A DNA stretch of 64,000 bases from JANQEU01 sp965228045 (GTDB taxonomy: Bacteria; Bacteroidota; Bacteroidia; Cytophagales; Cyclobacteriaceae), in contig OZ245789.1 in the NCBI GenBank assembly GCA_965228045.1, forward strand, positions 992,001 to 1,056,000, in the 5' to 3' direction. A program made the position numbers and the translations under genes. Below the pieces are notes generated by a model. That model saw nothing but the letters and a program-made list of their open reading frames with translations. It made no database searches and was not told the DNA's origin. Positions 16,749 through 24,130 of the stretch are shown here, piece by piece (positions within the stretch are counted from its first letter, which is position 1; every line of letters starts with the position of its first letter).

Positions 16749-17209
16749 TAAGAATATACTGGCTCCTGGTTTCGGACTTTTTTCAGAAATACGTCTCGTT
16801 CACTTTTATTAATAATTTCCAGCCAGCATACCCTCATCCCTCGTAAGTATTCCTGAGCGGCAAGTGATGTTTTGTAACCCAATTTTGAGGAAATGGCCTC
16901 TAGTAGTCGCTCATCTTTTTTTCGCGTGCCTCGGGCTAAATTCTGGACATCACGTAATATGGATTCGGACTCACTAATGGCTACTATTTGATTATTAGTA
17001 TTCACAATAGCGTAAATCCCCTCAAAGTCCAGAAAGCGTCCCACCCTGGAAAGCAATGTTTTCAGGCCGTTGCCTTTTCGGTAAAACATTTCCAGTTTAA
17101 AACCATGATACGTCTTACGAAGCAGTAATTTGTATTTGGTGCTGGTGGATTTTTCCAAATACCGGTAGGTTAGGTAACTCGAATTACGAAATTTTTTCCC
17201 GGATGACAT
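16745..17209 (-). CDS. GIY-YIG-like protein with degenerate active site
   Basis: This protein of 154 residues is not clearly known to me. Residues 64-81 read GIYAIVNTNNQIVAISES. This aligns without gaps to the opening of GIY-YIG nuclease domains, where GIYxI is followed 13 residues later by YIGxS. Here GIY (64-66) is intact, but the YIG position is AIS (77-79). A helix with R85 follows, and the C-terminal WLEIINKSERDVFLKK could be the last strand and helix. The N-terminal 60 residues are very basic. If the fold is right, catalysis is probably lost or altered and a nucleic-acid-binding role is possible. It lies between the two-component genes and dps. Confidence 0.55.
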   Translation of the reverse strand: MSSGKKFRNSSYLTYRYLEKSTSTKYKLLLRKTYHGFKLEMFYRKGNGLKTLLSRVGRFLDFEGIYAIVNTNNQIVAISESESILRDVQNLARGTRKKDERLLEAISSKLGYKTSLAAQEYLRGMRVCWLEIINKSERDVFLKKVRNQEPVYSY

Positions 17210-17380
17210 GATTTCTCGTGTTTGGATACGATTAATGAAAAAAGCGTTCCAATTGATTCTGGCAATTGAGAGCCTGTTTCTGCGATCTGAGTGTGATCTT
17301 TTTCTACGATTTGGTCTAAAAGTCTACAAATAGGATTGAAAAAATGGCATAAAATCACCATATATCAACCTGTTGTGGTA

Positions 17381-17396
17381 TGGAACACTATTTGAC
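17381..17396 (+). promoter_or_regulatory. Possible sigma54-like promoter of dps
   Basis: TGGAAC, five bases, TTGAC. The spacing is that of -24/-12 elements, but the -12 GC is GA. Transcription would start near 17406, which lies after the ATG at 17402 but before the ATG at 17435; this would agree with the shorter Dps. The match is weak. Confidence 0.25.
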
Positions 17397-17434
17397 TATA
17401 GATGATCAATTCATTCAACAACTATAAATACAAT

Positions 17435-17956
17435 ATGAATACTGATACTAAGGAGAAACCAAACAACAAAGTAGGTAAGAAATCATTCGTGCGGTTGGGT
17501 TACACAAAGTTAGAAACTGCTGAATTGGTTGAGGCCTTAAATAAACTGTTAGCCAACTACAGTGTCCATTATCAAAAACTGAAAAACTTCCACTGGAATG
17601 TAAAAGGAGGTGACTTCTTTGATATTCACGAGCAATTTGAGCAACAATACACCTATGTAAGAGAAGCCATCGATGAGATAGCCGAGCGCATCAGAGTATT
17701 TGGACAGACTCCAATGAGTACCATGAAGGAGTACCTGGAAAACTCTGAAATCAAAGAATCAGGAACGGATCTCACAGGGCTTGAAATGGTGGGAGAAATT
17801 TTGAAGGACTATGAGGTGCTACTGGAATACATGTTTAACGTCGTAGAAGTCGCAATAGACAACGGCGATAGTGGAACTGAAGATCTCATAAAAGCTTATA
17901 TCAAGAAAACAGAGAAGGATCATTGGATGTTAACATCCTTCGCTCACAAGCAATAA
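17435..17956 (+). CDS. dps: Dps family ferritin-like DNA-protection protein
   Basis: This is a four-helix ferritin-like protein of 173 residues from the ATG at 17435; an in-frame ATG at 17402 would add MINSFNNYKYN. The inter-subunit ferroxidase site is visible as KNFHWNVKGGDFFDIHEQFEQQY (His then Asp and Glu about 12-16 residues on), followed by AIDEIAERIRVFGQTP. The lysine-rich N-terminus KEKPNNKVGKKS could bind DNA. Dps dodecamers oxidise and store iron with peroxide and coat DNA in starvation. It is followed by a YtxH gene after 58 bases that contain a small hairpin (17973-17989), and it lies within the stress block. Confidence 0.92.
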   Translation: MNTDTKEKPNNKVGKKSFVRLGYTKLETAELVEALNKLLANYSVHYQKLKNFHWNVKGGDFFDIHEQFEQQYTYVREAIDEIAERIRVFGQTPMSTMKEYLENSEIKESGTDLTGLEMVGEILKDYEVLLEYMFNVVEVAIDNGDSGTEDLIKAYIKKTEKDHWMLTSFAHKQ

Positions 17957-18014
17957 CATCAAACATGGAATGTCCTGAAAGTATCAGGATTCATATCAAT
18001 AAAAATTAAAAATT

Positions 18015-18269
18015 ATGTTTAGAGGAATATTAATATTTATTACAGGAGCACTTGCAGGATTGGCAACAGGTCTATTGACCGCACCTAGCAGTGGCAAGAA
18101 AACAAGAAAGCAAATTTCACAGGAATTCGATTCAACCAGGAATTCGTTGGAAGAGGCGGCAAATTTAAAACTGGAAGAAGCCAAGTCATTGCTCAACAAG
18201 ACAGTTGAAAGGCAAGCCGAAGTTGGAAAAAACGCGATTGACAAGGCTAAGAAAGCTGTAAGCCTGTAG
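18015..18269 (+). CDS. YtxH-like small membrane protein
   Basis: The protein has 84 residues. One glycine-rich membrane segment at the N-terminus (ILIFITGALAGLATGLLTAP) is followed by SSGKKTRKQIS and an amphipathic charged helix. This is the pattern of YtxH/YtxJ-type general stress proteins, anchored in the membrane with the helix in the cytoplasm. The biochemical function is unknown. It follows dps and ends in a good terminator (18292-18328), suggesting a dps-ytxH transcript. Confidence 0.8.
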   Translation: MFRGILIFITGALAGLATGLLTAPSSGKKTRKQISQEFDSTRNSLEEAANLKLEEAKSLLNKTVERQAEVGKNAIDKAKKAVSL

Positions 18270-18291
18270 TCCATCCTGGCTATCAGAAATT

Positions 18292-18328
18292 AAGTGGAAG
18301 AATTAAATAATTTTTCCACTTTTTTTTG
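18292..18328 (+). terminator. Intrinsic terminator after ytxH
   Basis: AAGTGGAA (18292-18299) pairs with TTCCACTT (18314-18321); an AT-rich loop lies between, and eight further T-rich bases follow. It closes the dps-ytxH unit. Confidence 0.82.
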
Positions 18329-18564
18329 CCTCAAATTCGAGGATAAATTGACGGTACTGGCAGTATTGTTCCATTTAAATAATTATAAATCCGAACATGT
18401 AATGAAGAGGATCGAAAATCAGAAGATATTTCTGTTTATGATATTCAGGCGAACCTAAAGCCAAATTAATTAACGAAAATTAATACTTATGGCAATAAAC
18501 CTTTTAGTTTGTGCTCCGTATATTTAATTGAACATTTATCCTCTTCATATCATATTGGTTTAGT
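18329..18564. other. Noncoding stretch between two terminators
   Basis: Between the ytxH terminator and a second plus-strand terminator at 18565 lie about 236 AT-rich bases with no convincing coding frame. A plus-strand terminator without an upstream gene implies some transcript ending there: either a small RNA started in this stretch, or a leader for threonine aldolase with an attenuator. I found no clear promoter, riboswitch or tRNA in it. Confidence 0.4.
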
Positions 18565-18602
18565 AAAGGGAATTCTTTTTTGGATTCCCTTCTTTTTTTT
18601 CG
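18565..18602 (+). terminator. Terminator or attenuator before threonine aldolase
   Basis: AAGGGAAT (18566-18573) pairs with ATTCCCTT (18584-18591) and is followed by eight T. It sits 45 bases before the chosen ltaE start on the same strand and has no gene of its own upstream since ytxH already has a terminator. Confidence 0.75.
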
Positions 18603-18646
18603 GGTCTTTGTCTTTCTTCCCGCTCAGATTTTATGAAAATCACCCT

Positions 18647-19672
18647 ATGATCGATTTAAGAAGCGATACGGTTACAAAACCCACCGCGGAAATGCTGGAA
18701 GTGATGATGTCTGCTGAAGTAGGAGACGACGTTTTTGGTGCCGACCCCACGGTAAATAGATTACAGGAAAAGGTGGCTGATTTATTTGGCAAAGAAGCTG
18801 CGCTCTATTGTCCTTCGGGAACCATGACCAATCAAATAGCTATCAGGGTAAATACGGAACCTCAGGATGAGTTAGTTTGCGACAAGTTAAGTCACATTTA
18901 CATCTATGAGGGCGGTGGAATCATGTACAATTCAATGGTGTCACCTAAGCTTCTTTCCGGTAATAGGGGTAGGATAAACTTGGACCTCCTTCAGGGTACC
19001 ATCAACCCTGATGACGTTCATTTTCCCAGGACACGACTGGTGTCCGTCGAAAATACCATGAATAAAGGTGGAGGCTCCATTTATAAGATGGAGGATCTTA
19101 GAGACATCGCTGATTTCTGTAAAAAAAATGACCTGACGTTTCATCTTGACGGTGCCAGGATTTTCAATGCATTTGTTGAGGAAAACTATGATCTGAAAGA
19201 ATTGGGTGGCCTTTTTGATACAATATCTGTCTGCTTTTCCAAGGGACTCGGGGCTCCTGTAGGATCGGCTCTGATAGGAGATGAAGCAAAGATCAAGAAG
19301 GCCAGGCGAGTAAGGAAAGTAATGGGAGGAGCCATGCGGCAGGCAGGTTATATGGCAGCGGCCTGCATCTATGCATTGGATCATCACGTGGATCGACTTA
19401 AGAAGGACCATGAGCGGGCAAGATCGCTGGGAGTCGAAGCTAAAGCACTCACTTATGTGAAAGATGTCTATCCTGTTGACTCCAATATTGTGATCGTAGA
19501 ATTAGTTGAAGGGTTATCTGAGACGAAATTTCTCAAACTTCTTTCCGAACAGGGCGTCGAAGCTGTTGGTTTCGGAAAGGGTCTGGTTCGTTTTGTCACC
19601 CACCTTGATTTTGATGACAGTCAATTGGATGAAGCTATTGGTATCCTAAAGAACATAAACCTAAAACCATGA
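18647..19672 (+). CDS. ltaE: Low-specificity L-threonine aldolase
   Basis: This PLP enzyme (341 residues) splits threonine or allo-threonine into glycine and acetaldehyde. I start it at the ATG at 18647, where the family begins MIDLRSDTVTKPT. The frame is open from 18509, but the extra 46 residues run through a terminator and read as phenylalanine-rich nonsense. The PLP lysine is K199 in CFSKGLGAPVGS. Other marks are GDDVFGADPTVNRLQ, CPSGTMTNQIA and FHLDGARIFNA. It overlaps the next gene by four bases (ATGA), so they are coupled. Confidence 0.93.
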   Translation: MIDLRSDTVTKPTAEMLEVMMSAEVGDDVFGADPTVNRLQEKVADLFGKEAALYCPSGTMTNQIAIRVNTEPQDELVCDKLSHIYIYEGGGIMYNSMVSPKLLSGNRGRINLDLLQGTINPDDVHFPRTRLVSVENTMNKGGGSIYKMEDLRDIADFCKKNDLTFHLDGARIFNAFVEENYDLKELGGLFDTISVCFSKGLGAPVGSALIGDEAKIKKARRVRKVMGGAMRQAGYMAAACIYALDHHVDRLKKDHERARSLGVEAKALTYVKDVYPVDSNIVIVELVEGLSETKFLKLLSEQGVEAVGFGKGLVRFVTHLDFDDSQLDEAIGILKNINLKP

Positions 19673-19974
19673 TAGTGTATAATGTAACGGTCAATGTTGA
19701 TTCGGAGATTGAGGAAATCTGGATACGATGGATGAAGCAGGAACATATTCCGAAAATGCTGGAGACGACAAGGTTTTATGATGCGAAGATCCTAAAACTA
19801 CTTAATGATCAACCGGATGCCACAGGCACCACTTACGCTGTCCAGTATTTCTCAAATAATATCGGTCAGGTGGAGGCATATCTCAACAACGAAGCCGAAG
19901 AACTTCGAAACCATACACATCAAAAATTTGGTGATAAAATAGCGGCATTCAGGACGGTACTGGAGGAAGTTTAG
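19669..19974 (+). CDS. DUF4286 family protein
   Basis: This small protein of 101 residues begins MIVYNVTVNVDSEIEEIWIRW, continuing through HIPKMLETTRFYDAKILKLL, the profile I know as DUF4286, a Bacteroidota family with a ferredoxin-like dimeric alpha/beta fold and no established function. The second half, TTYAVQYFSNNIGQVEAYLN, is the next strand and helix of that fold. It is translationally coupled to threonine aldolase by a 4-base overlap. Its end overlaps the convergent GNAT gene by 4 bases. Confidence 0.8.
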   Translation: MIVYNVTVNVDSEIEEIWIRWMKQEHIPKMLETTRFYDAKILKLLNDQPDATGTTYAVQYFSNNIGQVEAYLNNEAEELRNHTHQKFGDKIAAFRTVLEEV

Positions 19975-20423
19975 AATTCCAGGTTACAGTTGATCCATCC
20001 GTTATCAAGTTCTGTTTTGTACTTTTTATAAAAATTTATGGCGGGATCATTCCAGTCCAAAACCTGCCACATCATGCCTGTGCACTCACGTTCTTTCCCG
20101 ATTTCTATGGTAGCGTCAAACAAAAGTTTTCCGATCCCCATACCACGCGAGGACTCACGAACAACCAGATCCTCAAGGTAAATTCGTTTTCCCTTCCAGG
20201 TAGAAAACCGGAAGTAATACACGGATATCCCTACTACGTTTCCTTCGTTTTCAGCCACGATAAATTCAAATATCGGATCAGGTCCAAAACCATCCAGCTC
20301 CATTTGAGCGGTGGTATTTTGGACCTGATCCAATCCATTTTCGTATTCCGCCAGTTCAATGACAAGATCCATCATTGCCGGAATATCTTTTCGTTCTCCC
20401 TTCCTGATGGTAATTTCAGACAT
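19971..20423 (-). CDS. GNAT family N-acetyltransferase
   Basis: The protein has 150 residues and the GNAT fold: strand beta4 YLEDLVVRESSRGMGIG with the acetyl-CoA pyrophosphate loop R/Q-x-x-G-x-G/A realised as RGMGIGK, then the helix LLFDATIEIG and the final WNDPAINFYKKYK. The acceptor (amine, amino acid or protein N-terminus) cannot be inferred; the sequence resembles the diamine N-acetyltransferase-like group. The ATG at 20423 shares one base with the stop of the upstream prolyl oligopeptidase gene (TGATG), a reinitiation arrangement; an upstream TTG is less likely. Confidence 0.88.
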   Translation of the reverse strand: MSEITIRKGERKDIPAMMDLVIELAEYENGLDQVQNTTAQMELDGFGPDPIFEFIVAENEGNVVGISVYYFRFSTWKGKRIYLEDLVVRESSRGMGIGKLLFDATIEIGKERECTGMMWQVLDWNDPAINFYKKYKTELDNGWINCNLEF

Positions 20424-22564
20424 CAAAGCTCCCTTTTAACCATTTCAGGTATGACACCCATGTTGTACCAGGCAAATGAATACATGTCACTGTAAAGTTC
20501 TATTACCTTCTCGATGGACATACCGGCGCCATGACCCGCATTGGTTTCAATTCTGATAAGCAGTGGATTTTCATTGGACGGCCTGGTGTCCTGCAAGGTA
20601 GCTGCATACTTGAAGGAGTGGGCAGGTACCACACGGTCATCGTGGTCTGCCGTGGTCACCATTACGGCCGGGTATTCCTTATCCGGATCAATATTGTGAA
20701 GAGGAGAATAGGAGTAGAGGTATTCAAACATCTCCCTTGAATCTTCCGAGGTGCCATAGTCCACCGACCAGGCTCTCCCTATCGTGAAGTTTTGATACCT
20801 CAGCATATCCATTACACCCACCATTGGAAAAGCAACCTTTGCAAGGTCAGGTCGCATGTTTATGGTAGCCCCTACCAATAGACCGCCGTTTGAACCTCCC
20901 TGCAAAGCCAGGTATTCGGAAGACGTATAGCCTTCCTCAATAAGATAATCTCCGGCAGCTATAAAGTCCCTGAACACATTTTTCTTTTGTTGCTTGGTTC
21001 CCGCAAGGTGCCATTCTTCCCCGTATTCTCCGCCACCTCTTATGTTTGGCATTGCGAAAACGCCACCATTTTCAAGCCAAATAAGCCTTGTTGCACTAAA
21101 TGTGGGTCTCAGGCTGATATTGAATCCACCATAAGAGTAAAGCCAAGCCGGATTTTTCCCATCTAATGCAATTCCTTTTTTATGTACAATGAACATTGGA
21201 ATGGTAGTGTCATCGTGACTTTTCAGGAAAACCTGTTTAGTCTCGTAATCATCAGGATTAAAATCAATATCTGGTCGTTCGTGAAGCTCCGATTCACCGG
21301 ATGCAATGGTGTATTTATAAACTGATGATGGTGAAGTGAATGACGTGAAGTTGTAGAAAATTTCAGTATCATCCTGATCACCTCCAAAACCCGTAGCCGT
21401 TCCGATTCCGGGTAACTCAACCTCTCTTACCAGTGTTCCATCATAATTTATCTGATGTATGCTTGTTTTCGCATCGATGAGGTACGAAAGGAAAATGTAA
21501 CCACCTGCGCTACCAGCGTCCATTACATTTTCAGTTTGGGGCAAGATTTCCTGCCAGTTCTCGGAGGACGGGTTATTAATATTGGTTTTAACCAATCGGT
21601 TATTGGGGGCATTAAGATTCGTGTGCAATATGATATCGTCGCCATCTGTTGCCACCACATAGTGTTCATTGTCGAATCCCGTGATCATTGGGATAAAATC
21701 CGATCCCGGATTCTCCAGGTCTTTCACATAAAGCTCATTTCCGCTTGTGCTTTCGCTTGAATAAATAAATAAGTAACGTTCATCGTCACTTACAGAGGCG
21801 CCAAATCGGTTTTCAGGATTATCCGGATTTTCGAAAATCAATTCGTCCTCGGATTGGTTTGTGCCTACTTCATGGTAATAGATTTTGCCATAGGTGTTTG
21901 TTCCCTTTAAAGCATCACCTTCTTGCGGCTCATCGAATTTTTGATAGTAAAATCCATCTTTATACCAGCTAAGTCCTGTGAATTTTGCCCATTTAAGGTG
22001 ATCATCAAGCTTTTTCCTTGATTCTGTTTCCATTACAAATACTTCCCTCCAATCTGATCCTCCTATTGAGATTGAATATGCAAAGTATTTATTGTCGTTA
22101 GAAAAGCTCCTTGCGGAAAGCGCAGTAGTTCCGTCTTCGGAAAAAGTATTTGGATCTAGAAACACTTCCGGTTCGTCTCCGAAATCTTTTACCCTGTAGA
22201 GAACGGATTGATTCTGCAGGCCGTCATTTTTAGAAAAGTAATAGTAGTCGCCTTCTTTATTTGGCGCACTGACTCTTTCATAGTCCAGAAGTTCGGTAAG
22301 TCTGGCCTTTACATTTTCCCTGAAATCGATGTTATCAAGGTATGAGAAGGTGACCTCATTTTGGGCTTTAACCCAATCTCCCGTTTCATCTGAATTGTCA
22401 TCTTCCAGCCATCTGTACGGGTCTGGTACTTCCGTGCCAAAATACACATCGGTCGTATCACCTTTTGTCGTTTCGGGATAATTAAGGTTAAGGGCTGTGT
22501 CCTGTGATTCTTGCGAACAACGGAATAAAACAACAATGGATAGGACGAAAATTATTTTCTTCAT
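20423..22564 (-). CDS. Prolyl oligopeptidase (S9A), lipoprotein
   Basis: This is an exported serine peptidase of 713 residues. The signal peptide ends at LFRCSQE, so the mature protein is a lipoprotein with Cys16. The N-terminal part (DPYRWLEDDNSDET) leads into the seven-bladed propeller, then the alpha/beta hydrolase domain. The triad is S558 (GGSNGGLL), D643 (DHDDRVVP) and H678 (NAGHGAG). It cuts after proline in short peptides, presumably in the periplasm for peptide nutrition. It shares one base with the downstream GNAT gene, and serS lies 61 bases upstream on the same strand. Confidence 0.95.
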   Translation of the reverse strand: MKKIIFVLSIVVLFRCSQESQDTALNLNYPETTKGDTTDVYFGTEVPDPYRWLEDDNSDETGDWVKAQNEVTFSYLDNIDFRENVKARLTELLDYERVSAPNKEGDYYYFSKNDGLQNQSVLYRVKDFGDEPEVFLDPNTFSEDGTTALSARSFSNDNKYFAYSISIGGSDWREVFVMETESRKKLDDHLKWAKFTGLSWYKDGFYYQKFDEPQEGDALKGTNTYGKIYYHEVGTNQSEDELIFENPDNPENRFGASVSDDERYLFIYSSESTSGNELYVKDLENPGSDFIPMITGFDNEHYVVATDGDDIILHTNLNAPNNRLVKTNINNPSSENWQEILPQTENVMDAGSAGGYIFLSYLIDAKTSIHQINYDGTLVREVELPGIGTATGFGGDQDDTEIFYNFTSFTSPSSVYKYTIASGESELHERPDIDFNPDDYETKQVFLKSHDDTTIPMFIVHKKGIALDGKNPAWLYSYGGFNISLRPTFSATRLIWLENGGVFAMPNIRGGGEYGEEWHLAGTKQQKKNVFRDFIAAGDYLIEEGYTSSEYLALQGGSNGGLLVGATINMRPDLAKVAFPMVGVMDMLRYQNFTIGRAWSVDYGTSEDSREMFEYLYSYSPLHNIDPDKEYPAVMVTTADHDDRVVPAHSFKYAATLQDTRPSNENPLLIRIETNAGHGAGMSIEKVIELYSDMYSFAWYNMGVIPEMVKREL

Positions 22565-22625
22565 GGTTCGAGTGATAATGATTATGATGCAATCAAACCA
22601 ATATAATCGACTTCTGAAAGCTCAA

Positions 22626-23912
22626 TTATATGTTAGGCTTCTCTATTCGGTCAAACCCTGTGTAAGACCTGAGTATTTCCGGAACAGTAATGCATCCTCT
22701 TTCCTGGTTGTTTTCCAGTAAAGCGGCAAGTATTCTTGGGATTGCTAGGGCACTTCCATTCAGGGTATGAGCCAGGGCCTTCTTACCTTCCTTGTCCTTA
22801 TATCGAAGTTTCAGCCGGTTGGCCTGATAATTCTCAAAATTTGAAACGGAGCTTACTTCGAGCCACTTTTTCTGAGCAGCTGAATACACCTCGAAATCAT
22901 ATGTAATGGCCGAGGTGAAGCCAAGATCCCCTCCACAAAGTCTCAGAATTCTATAAGGCAATTCCAATGAACCGATAAGTTTTTCGACATGGCTTATCAT
23001 TTCATCAAGTATCCTGTAGGATTCCTCTGGTTTTGATAATTGTACGATTTCTACCTTATCAAACTGATGAAGTCGATTCAGTCCCCGCACATGAGATCCC
23101 CAGCTTCCTGCCTCTCTGCGAAAGCAGGGTGTATACCCTATGTGCTTGATTGGCAAGTCCTCTTCTTTCAGAATGACGTCCCGGTACATATTGGTTATAG
23201 GTACCTCAGCAGTTGGAATAAGATAGAGTGAGGTGTCCTCAATGTGATACATCTGACCTTCCTTATCAGGCAATTGACCGGTTCCCAAACCTGATTCTTC
23301 ATTGATCAAAATGGGTGGTTGAACTTCATGATAGCCAGCTTTGGCTCCTTCATCCAGAAAATAGTTGATCATCGCTCTTACGAGTCGTGATCCCTTTCCT
23401 GAGTAAAAAGGGAATCCCGCACCTGTTACTTTATTTCCAAGTTCAAAATCAATAATCCCGTACTCCTTAATGAGTTCCCAGTGAGGCTTATCATCGTCCT
23501 TAAGCTCAGGGAGCTCTTTCCTGGTTTTAATGACTTCATTGTCCTCTTCATTAACCCCGGCCGGAACGAGATCATTTGGGACATTAGGAATATTGTAGAG
23601 TATAGTAGTGATTTCTTCCTCAATTCCTTGCAGTTGATCACCAAGCGCCTTACTCTTTTCCTTAAGACTAGCCGTTTCGGCTTTCACGGCATCGGCTTCC
23701 TCTTTTTTACCTTCCTTCATGAGAGCTCCAATTTTTCTTGAGATCTCATTTGAACGGGCCAGTGTTTCATCTAGCTCTTGCTGAACGGATTTACGATTTT
23801 CGTCAAGGGTTAAAACTCTGTCAATTTGATCCGTAAAATCCTGCTTTCCCCTCTTTTGCAGGGCTTTTACAGCGACTTCCCTGTTCTGACGAATATCATT
23901 TAATACTAACAT
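22626..23912 (-). CDS. serS: Seryl-tRNA synthetase
   Basis: This is a class II aminoacyl-tRNA synthetase of 428 residues that charges tRNA-Ser. The N-terminal antiparallel coiled coil that binds the tRNA long arm covers about residues 30-100 (LTLDENRKSVQQELDETLAR). Motif 2 is seen in GYTPCFRREAGSWG, with downstream GLNRLHQFDKVE. Motif 3 is LNGSALAIPRILAALLENNQ near the end. Length and motifs are standard. The prolyl oligopeptidase and GNAT genes follow on the same strand, and rho starts divergently 218 bases away. Confidence 0.97.
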   Translation of the reverse strand: MLVLNDIRQNREVAVKALQKRGKQDFTDQIDRVLTLDENRKSVQQELDETLARSNEISRKIGALMKEGKKEEADAVKAETASLKEKSKALGDQLQGIEEEITTILYNIPNVPNDLVPAGVNEEDNEVIKTRKELPELKDDDKPHWELIKEYGIIDFELGNKVTGAGFPFYSGKGSRLVRAMINYFLDEGAKAGYHEVQPPILINEESGLGTGQLPDKEGQMYHIEDTSLYLIPTAEVPITNMYRDVILKEEDLPIKHIGYTPCFRREAGSWGSHVRGLNRLHQFDKVEIVQLSKPEESYRILDEMISHVEKLIGSLELPYRILRLCGGDLGFTSAITYDFEVYSAAQKKWLEVSSVSNFENYQANRLKLRYKDKEGKKALAHTLNGSALAIPRILAALLENNQERGCITVPEILRSYTGFDRIEKPNI

Positions 23913-24005
23913 GCCATGAAATTATATCGCGCAAAGTAAAGTATTTTGGAGGCTGGACGGAATAATTGAACTTAACAATTTTAGAGATAATAAAATACCC
24001 ATTTG

Positions 24006-24037
24006 TTTGCGATATAACCAAGGACTAAGTATTATTG
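24006..24037 (+). promoter_or_regulatory. Predicted rho promoter
   Basis: TTTG (24006-24009), a 20-base spacer and TATTATTG (24030-24037) match the Bacteroidota promoter with one difference in the -7 box. It gives a leader of about 88 bases, long enough for the autoregulation known for rho in other bacteria. Confidence 0.55.
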
Positions 24038-24130
24038 TGCGTCCAATCAGACACCAGCAGAAGACTTACACGTCCCCTGCGTCTATTCAACGATAATCTT
24101 ACAAGTTAATATTACCTACAGCATTTATTT

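Noticed and set aside
17170..17361. Minus-strand frame of 63 codons upstream of the GIY-like gene
   Set aside because: It overlaps 40 bases of the start of the better-supported gene, has no recognisable domain, and would occupy the region needed for the promoters of the two divergent genes.
17973..17989. Hairpin TCCTGA/TCAGGA between dps and ytxH
   Set aside because: No T-run, so not a terminator; could be an mRNA stability element but six pairs are not enough to claim it.
18509..18646. 46-residue N-terminal extension of threonine aldolase
   Set aside because: It reads through a terminator hairpin and T-run and gives a Phe-rich sequence; the family starts at MIDLRSDTV (18647).
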